Assembly: GCF_020535245.1 (NCBI RefSeq)
Contig: NZ_CP084910.1
Coordinates: forward strand, 1,154,501-1,218,500
From: Asticcacaulis sp. AND118
GTDB taxonomy: Bacteria > Pseudomonadota > Alphaproteobacteria > Caulobacterales > Caulobacteraceae
DNA: 64,000 nucleotides
Direction: 5' to 3'
Shown here in pieces: positions 59,143 to 64,000 of this stretch. The position numbers and the translations under genes were made by a program. The notes beneath the pieces are model-generated. The model made no database searches. It was given only the letters and a program-made list of their open reading frames with translations, and was not told the origin of the DNA. The stretch's first letter is position 1. Each line of letters starts with the position of its first letter.

Positions 59143-60627
59143 ATGAGCGAACTGACCCGACTGACGCTTAAGGGCGCGCTCGACGGCCTGAAGGCGAAGC
59201 AATATTCCTCGACCGAACTGACCGAAGCCTTTATCGGCGCCATCGAAAAGGCCAATCCGGCGCTCAACGCCTATGTGCTGACCACCTTTGACAAGGCGCG
59301 CGAAATGGCCGGCGAGTCCGACCGCCGCCTCAAGGCCGGCGAGGGCCGGGCGCTGGAAGGCGCGCCGCTGGGCATCAAGGACCTGTTCTGCACCAGGGGT
59401 GTGCGTACCACGGCCTGTTCGGGCATCCTCGACACCTTCGTGCCGCCCTATGAATCGACCGTCACCCAGAATCTGTGGGACGACGGTGCGGTCATGCTGG
59501 GCAAGCTGAACATGGACGAATTCGCCATGGGCTCGTCTAACGAGACCTCGCATTGGGGGCCAGTGACCAATCCGTGGAAGTCGAACGCCTCCAACGCGCC
59601 CCTGACTCCCGGCGGGTCGTCGGGCGGTTCGGCTTCGGCCGTCGCCGCCGACCTGTGTCTGGCCGCCACGGCCTCGGACACTGGCGGCTCGATCCGTCAG
59701 CCGGCCGCCTTTACCGGCACCGTAGGTATCAAGCCGACCTATGGCCGCGCCTCGCGCTACGGCATGGTGGCCTTTGCCTCGTCGCTCGATCAGGCCGGTC
59801 CGATCACCAAGACGGTCGAAGACGCGGCGATCATGCTGCAATCCATGTGCTCGCACGACGCCAAGGACTCGACCAGCCTGACCCAGCCGCTGCCGGACTT
59901 CTCCAGCTTTGTGGGCAAGTCGGTCAAGGGCCTGCGCATCGGCATCCCCGACGAATACCGCCTCGACGGCATCCCGGCGGAAATCGACGCCCTGTGGGAG
60001 CAGGGCATCCAGTGGCTGAAGGACGCCGGGGCCGAGATCGTCCGCATCTCGCTGCCCAACACCAAATATGCTCTGCCGTGCTACTATATCGTCGCGCCGG
60101 CGGAAGCCTCGTCGAACCTCGCCCGCTATGACGGCATGCGCTTCGGCCACCGCACCGAGGCGGCGACCGGCCTGACCGACACCTACGAGCTGTCGCGCTC
60201 GGAAGGTTTCGGTGCCGAGGTCAAGCGCCGCATCATGATCGGCACCTACGTGCTGTCGGCCGGTTTCTACGACGCTTACTACGTCAAGGCTTTGAAGGTG
60301 CGCCGCCGCATCGCCGAGGACTTCGTCAATGCGTGGAATAGCTGCGACGTCATCCTGACGCCCGCCACGCCATCCGCCGCCTTCCAGTTGGGCGATACCG
60401 AAAAGGCCGCCGATCCGGTGCAGATGTACCTCAACGACGTCTTTACGGTGACCACCAACCTGGCCGGTCTGCCCGGCATGTCGGTGCCGGCAGGCCTCGA
60501 TTCCAAGGGCCTGCCGCTGGGGCTTCAGGTCATCGGCAAGGCGCTGGACGAAGGCACGACTCTCGCGGTCGGTTCGGTGCTGGAAAAGGCCGCGGGCTTT
60601 ACGCACAAGCCGGCGCAGTGGTGGTAA
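59143..60627 (+). CDS. gatA: Asp/Glu-tRNA amidotransferase subunit A
   Basis: A 494-residue amidase that frees ammonia from glutamine for the transamidation. The Ser-cisSer-Lys triad is visible: K79 in GIKDLF, the cis-serine in [10 protein letters not shown] near 159-160, and the nucleophile S183 in [10 protein letters not shown]. Length is normal. gatB is not in the 3.4 kb that follow, so it must lie elsewhere. A strong terminator ends the transcript at 60648. Confidence 0.95.
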   Translation: MSELTRLTLKGALDGLKAKQYSSTELTEAFIGAIEKANPALNAYVLTTFDKAREMAGESDRRLKAGEGRALEGAPLGIKDLFCTRGVRTTACSGILDTFVPPYESTVTQNLWDDGAVMLGKLNMDEFAMGSSNETSHWGPVTNPWKSNASNAPLTPGGSSGGSASAVAADLCLAATASDTGGSIRQPAAFTGTVGIKPTYGRASRYGMVAFASSLDQAGPITKTVEDAAIMLQSMCSHDAKDSTSLTQPLPDFSSFVGKSVKGLRIGIPDEYRLDGIPAEIDALWEQGIQWLKDAGAEIVRISLPNTKYALPCYYIVAPAEASSNLARYDGMRFGHRTEAATGLTDTYELSRSEGFGAEVKRRIMIGTYVLSAGFYDAYYVKALKVRRRIAEDFVNAWNSCDVILTPATPSAAFQLGDTEKAADPVQMYLNDVFTVTTNLAGLPGMSVPAGLDSKGLPLGLQVIGKALDEGTTLAVGSVLEKAAGFTHKPAQWW

Positions 60628-60647
60628 GCCGCTTCGCACAGCCAATG

Positions 60648-60682
60648 AAAAGCCTCCGGGATTGCTCCCGGAGGCTTTTTTG
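60648..60682 (+). terminator. rho-independent terminator of gatCA
   Basis: AGCCTCCGGG-ATTG-CTCCCGGAGGCT followed by TTTTTG. Confidence 0.9.
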
Positions 60683-60692
60683 TTCGTCTTTC

Positions 60693-60713
60693 AGGGGCAA
60701 GGGGTTGGGCTGC
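60693..60713 (+). repeat. short G-rich repeat shared with 15687-15707
   Basis: AGGGGCAAGGGGTTGG, then G and CTGCG, directly after the gatCA terminator. Confidence 0.35.
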
Positions 60714-60761
60714 GCAGGCCTTGCGCGTATGGTGACTTTTTAACCATAAAACGAGGCGCAC

Positions 60762-61085
60762 ATGCTGGTGACGGTTCAGGACATGATCGGGTGGGGACTT
60801 CTGGTGCTGCCGTTGATCGTGATCGCCTGGGCGGTGATCTGGCTGGGCGAACAGGCCGCCGAGCGCAACCGCCATGAGCGCTATCTGCGCTTCCAGAGCG
60901 TGCTGCGGCATCTGGGGCGCGACGACACCTCGTGGGCCGAGAAGATGGCCGCCGCCTATGAACTGCGGCAGTACAAGGAATACCGCCACATCATCGGCAA
61001 GATATTCGATGACGGCAAGGTGCGCGACGCCGGACAGGCCGCCGCGCTTGAGGCCGAACTGAAGGACGTGTCGAAAAGCGGCTGA
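60762..61085 (+). CDS. small single-span membrane protein
   Basis: A 107-residue protein with one amino-terminal helix (GWGLLVLPLIVIAWAVIWLG) and a charged cytosolic part (RHERYLRFQSVLRHLGRDDT, AYELRQYKEYRHIIGKIFDD). I do not know the family. GAGGCG precedes ATG 60762. It lies between gatA and the convergent TonB receptor. Confidence 0.65.
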   Translation: MLVTVQDMIGWGLLVLPLIVIAWAVIWLGEQAAERNRHERYLRFQSVLRHLGRDDTSWAEKMAAAYELRQYKEYRHIIGKIFDDGKVRDAGQAAALEAELKDVSKSG

Positions 61086-61100
61086 TCCGTTGAAATCCTC

Positions 61101-61132
61101 AAAAAAAGAGCCTGCATCCTATTGATGCAGGC
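61101..61132 (-). terminator. minus-strand rho-independent terminator
   Basis: GCCTGCAT pairs with ATGCAGGC; the minus strand continues TCTTTTTTT. It backs up the terminator at 61170 for the TonB receptor gene. Confidence 0.85.
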
Positions 61133-61169
61133 GGCAGTCGTGACGCGTCCGGAGCGTTCGCGCCTCTGA

Positions 61170-61202
61170 AAAAGAAGACCGGCGCAGCCTGAGCTGCGCC
61201 GG
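61170..61202 (-). terminator. terminator of the partial TonB receptor gene
   Basis: CCGGCGCAGC / GCTGCGCCGG on the minus strand with TCTTCTTTTT behind it, 8 bp from the receptor stop. Confidence 0.85.
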
Positions 61203-61210
61203 CGATACGC

Positions 61211-64000
61211 CTAGTACTTGTAGGTCAGGCCGAAGGTGACCGTGCGGCCGATCCGGGTTTCGAACAGCGTGTCCTGACGGTTCGAGTCGATATACAGGCG
61301 GTTCTGCTCGTCGGTGAGGTTCTGGGCCTCGACCGAGAGCCTCAGCTTGTCCGTGACCTGATAGGAGGCCGAGGCGTCGACGTAGAAGGTGTCGTCATTG
61401 CCTTGCAGATCGCTGCCCGCTGAAGCCGGGATGCCGCGGATATACTTGCCGCGATAGGAGCCGGTCGTACGGAAGCTGAACCGGTCGTTTTCCCAGTAGA
61501 GCGTTCCCGACGCCGATTCCCGCGACAGATTGGTCAGGTCGTTGGTCGTCGAAGTCGTCGGGCTGAGGATGTAATTGATCTCGGACGTGATGTGCGTGTA
61601 GTTGGCCAGCACGCCGAAGTGGCTCCACAGGCCCGGCAGGAAGTCGAGGTCCGCCTGCAGGTTCAGTTCGACGCCCTTCAGCGGGCCGCCATCCGTATTG
61701 GCGAAGCGCGCGACGTTGAACAGGTCGGTTGCCGAAGCGCCGCTGGCGTTGCCGACCAGCAGTTCGAGCGGCAGGCCCAACTGGTTGTACGGGACCGTCT
61801 CGTTGATGCGCTGGATGAAGGTCTTGATGTCCTTATGGAAGTAGCTGATCGAGGCCAGCGAGCCCGGACGGAAGTACCATTCCAGCGACGCATCGAAGGT
61901 GCTGGCGCGGATCGGGTCGAGATACGGATTGTTGATCGTGCCGGTGCGGGTGGTGAAGGTCACGCCGCTGGACGGGGTCAGGTTGCCCAGTTCCGGACGG
62001 GTCATCACCTTGGCGGCCGAGAAGCGCGCCAGCAGTTCCGGCGTCAGCTCGAACACGACGTTCGCCGAGGGCAGGAGGTCGTGATATTCGCGTTCGACCT
62101 CGTTACGCACGCCGCGCGTCGGGTACTGAGACCCGGCGGGCGCTGTGGCCGCGATGTAGCCGACGGCGAACTGTTTGGTGTAGACCGAACGCACGCCGAT
62201 ATCGCCGCGCACCGGAACCGGCAGCCAGGTGTCCGAGTTGAATTCGGCCATGATGTAGCTCGACTTGACCGTTTCGCGGATCTGCGACCTGGCCGCGCCG
62301 CATTCGACGCCGCAGTACTGGAACGAGTCGAACTTAAACGCTTCGCGCCACTTGGCCGAGTCGATGGCGACCCAGCTCGACGGCGCGCCGTGGCCCCACA
62401 GATCGTCGACGCCCGTGATCTGCTTGGTCAGGCTGGCCAGAGTCACGCCGGTCGGAAGCGCGGTGACGGCGACCTGGCTGGGGATCAGGCTGAGGATATG
62501 GGAGTTGAAGTCATTCTCGCGGTATTGCACGCCGAACTTCACGGTGATTTCCGGCGTCACGTCGTACTTGCCGTCCAGATTGACCGTGGTGATGTCGGTG
62601 GAGTTCCACTGCGGCTTGCCCTGCACCGAGAAACCGCCCAGCACCGTGCCGTCGGCCTGACCCGGCGCGTAGGTGAAGTTGGCCGGATTGGAGACGTCGA
62701 AGCCGAAATTGATGACCGGTGTCGTGTCGCCGCCGCGATAGTCGATCGAGAAATTGTCGACATCGATGGCGTCGATGAAGGTTTGCAGGCGCATCGGACC
62801 TTCCCAGTTCGAGGTCGACTTGCCCACGAAACCGGTGACTTCGAAGCGGTCGTTGACGCGGTGACGCGCGTTCAGGTTCACCTGCGTGAACTCGGAGGTA
62901 AAGACGTCGACCAGACCTTCAGAGCGCACGTCCATGCCGTCGAACAGCCCGTAAAGCAGCGAGCCGTTGGATTTGAACTGCATGTCCTTGACCGAGGTCA
63001 TCGGCTGACCGTTATTGCCGACGTTACGCGCCAGCGACAGGCCGGCGATGTAGTTGTCGCGGCGTTCGACGTCGTACTTTGAATACAGAACGTCCAGCGA
63101 GACGTCGGTATCGGCGTCGGGACGCCACTGGAAGGTCAGGCTGCCGCCCAGACGCTCGGTGTCCTGTTCCGAATTGACGTAGCGCGGGATGCGCGGCAGG
63201 AAGGCGCCCGAACCCGGCGTGTTCGGCAGGTCGGCGCGGCGCAGATTGGCGACCGCATTATAGGCGGCCAGCGTCGAGGTGCGCGGATTGTTGGTCGAGC
63301 AGTTGGCCGCCGTTGCCCCCTTTGCGGCCTGATCGGTGGGCGACGGGCTGGTGGTCGCGTAACCGATCGGCGTACAGAAGGGGTGCACGGTGCCGCCGAC
63401 ATTCAGGCCATTGGTATTGGCCGACAGGATGTCCACCGCCGAATAACCGACTTCGCGCGTGTGCTTTTCCTGATAGGTCAGGGTGCCGAGGATGCCGAAA
63501 GTGCCGTCGCCGAACTTCTTGGAGGCCAGAAGCGTCAGGCGCGGATCGGTCTTTTTGGCCAGTTCGTTATAGGTGCCCTTGGCCGAGAAGCTGAACACTT
63601 CCGACTTGCTGTAATCGAAGGGCTTGGGGGCGCGCAGATCGACCGTGGCGCCCAGTGAGCCTTCCTCGACGTCCGCCGAGGCAGTCTTGCGCGCGGCCAG
63701 CGACGAGAAGATTTCCGACGGGAAGATGTTGAAGTCGAAGCTGCGGCCGTTGTTGCCCGCGCCGTAGATGTCGGCCGAGCCGGACTGGGCCGCCCCTTCC
63801 ATGCCGTTCAGGCGCACGCGCGTATATTGCGGCCCAAGGCCCCGCACCGAGATGTTGCGGCCTTCACCGCCGTCGCCGCGCGACAGGGTGACGCCGGGGA
63901 TGCGCTGCATCGATTCGGCGAGGTTGGAGTCGGGGAACTTGCCCACGTCTTCGGCCAGAATCGAGTCGATCGTGGCGGCGCTGTTCTTCTTGACGTTCAG
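61211..64000 (-). CDS. TonB-dependent receptor, 5' end cut by the window
   Basis: 930 codons are visible, including the stop; the frame runs open to the window edge and the signal peptide and TonB box lie outside. The plug has SILAEDVGKFPDSNLAESMQ, RIPGVTLSRGDGGEGRNISV, RGLGPQYTRVRLNGMEG and GSLGATVDLRAPKPFDYSKS, typical of the TonB-Xanth-Caul type. The barrel ends TVTFGLTYKY. Two cysteines in CGVECG lie in an outer loop. Receptors of this type often import oligosaccharides. The only nearby methionine-type start (a GTG at 63946) is inside the plug and is not real. Confidence 0.9.
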   Translation of the reverse strand: MNVKKNSAATIDSILAEDVGKFPDSNLAESMQRIPGVTLSRGDGGEGRNISVRGLGPQYTRVRLNGMEGAAQSGSADIYGAGNNGRSFDFNIFPSEIFSSLAARKTASADVEEGSLGATVDLRAPKPFDYSKSEVFSFSAKGTYNELAKKTDPRLTLLASKKFGDGTFGILGTLTYQEKHTREVGYSAVDILSANTNGLNVGGTVHPFCTPIGYATTSPSPTDQAAKGATAANCSTNNPRTSTLAAYNAVANLRRADLPNTPGSGAFLPRIPRYVNSEQDTERLGGSLTFQWRPDADTDVSLDVLYSKYDVERRDNYIAGLSLARNVGNNGQPMTSVKDMQFKSNGSLLYGLFDGMDVRSEGLVDVFTSEFTQVNLNARHRVNDRFEVTGFVGKSTSNWEGPMRLQTFIDAIDVDNFSIDYRGGDTTPVINFGFDVSNPANFTYAPGQADGTVLGGFSVQGKPQWNSTDITTVNLDGKYDVTPEITVKFGVQYRENDFNSHILSLIPSQVAVTALPTGVTLASLTKQITGVDDLWGHGAPSSWVAIDSAKWREAFKFDSFQYCGVECGAARSQIRETVKSSYIMAEFNSDTWLPVPVRGDIGVRSVYTKQFAVGYIAATAPAGSQYPTRGVRNEVEREYHDLLPSANVVFELTPELLARFSAAKVMTRPELGNLTPSSGVTFTTRTGTINNPYLDPIRASTFDASLEWYFRPGSLASISYFHKDIKTFIQRINETVPYNQLGLPLELLVGNASGASATDLFNVARFANTDGGPLKGVELNLQADLDFLPGLWSHFGVLANYTHITSEINYILSPTTSTTNDLTNLSRESASGTLYWENDRFSFRTTGSYRGKYIRGIPASAGSDLQGNDDTFYVDASASYQVTDKLRLSVEAQNLTDEQNRLYIDSNRQDTLFETRIGRTVTFGLTYKY

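Noticed and set aside
1-64000. Search for CRISPR arrays, tRNA/rRNA genes, integrases and transposases
   Set aside because: No regularly spaced direct repeats, no tRNA-like TTCGA arm in context, and no recombinase motifs were found. The dispersed repeats are not arrays.

Overview
The window looks like chromosomal DNA of a stalked-bacterium relative in the Alphaproteobacteria (Caulobacterales, perhaps Asticcacaulis or a close genus). The grounds are high G+C coding DNA, three large TonB-dependent receptors, tandem UrcA-family proteins, an entericidin-like lipoprotein, a full CtrA-type site (TTAA-N7-TTAA), and alphaproteobacterial families such as DUF4170, DUF374 and DUF6496. I see no tRNA or rRNA gene, no CRISPR array, no prophage and no recognisable insertion-sequence transposase. 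Most of the window is ordinary core genome. The unusual material is in the repeats, one AT-rich insert and several degenerate enzymes.

Layout. 250-5129 (minus) is a coupled lipid A/LPS operon: msbA, DUF374 acyltransferase, waaA, lpxK. A divergent tyrosine-phosphatase-like gene (5254) follows, then a small lipoprotein and an AT-rich unknown ORF. 7056-9470 (minus) holds pmbA, cysQ-like and DUF4170 genes. 9658-11622 is a membrane GGDEF-EAL protein. 11720-20034 is mixed: DUF6496, an SGNH hydrolase, UbiD, an NAD(P)-binding protein, a flavoprotein, DUF2061, an entericidin-like lipoprotein and an FMN reductase. 20172-23501 holds a CDF-like transporter, a UDG-family protein, an SRAP protein, a pseudouridine synthase and Tag. 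25337-29255 (minus) is a complete ECF sigma / FecR / STN-TonB receptor surface-signalling unit. 29632-31526 is a glycosyltransferase plus a GINT1-like propeller protein, overlapped at its end by a Mug glycosylase. 32207-39539 holds an outer-membrane barrel, aroC, a J-protein, pdxH, a HAD hydrolase, an APH/ATPase fusion, DUF1499 and a tiny lipoprotein candidate behind a CtrA box. 40083-42962 is a big TonB receptor. 43130-51740 holds rpmG, DUF4385, RNase R, a DUF559 nuclease, topA, two small proteins and dprA. 51742-57731 holds plsY, a pseudo-dihydroorotase, pyrB, an alcohol dehydrogenase, an AEC transporter and ruvX. 57943-64000 holds two UrcA genes, gatC-gatA, a small membrane protein and a TonB receptor cut by the window edge.

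How the genes work together. The lpxK-msbA block makes and flips lipid A-Kdo; the neighbouring phosphatase resembles Caulobacter CtpA, which affects lipid A. The sigma-FecR-receptor block should sense an external ligand and switch on its own importer. pyrB lies beside a dihydroorotase homologue that lacks metal ligands, as expected for a non-catalytic partner of aspartate carbamoyltransferase.

The most unusual layer is a dense set of dispersed, hairpin-forming repeats of at least six families (called A-F here). Several keep their folding pattern while the stem sequence changes. One composite type sits exactly between convergent genes and supplies their stop codons. One element pair is read in frame inside a protein gene. 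One family brackets a small DUF559 nuclease gene. One inverted-repeat pair (18219-18309 and 19327-19457) shows compensatory and G-U-preserving changes that suggest an RNA structure under selection.
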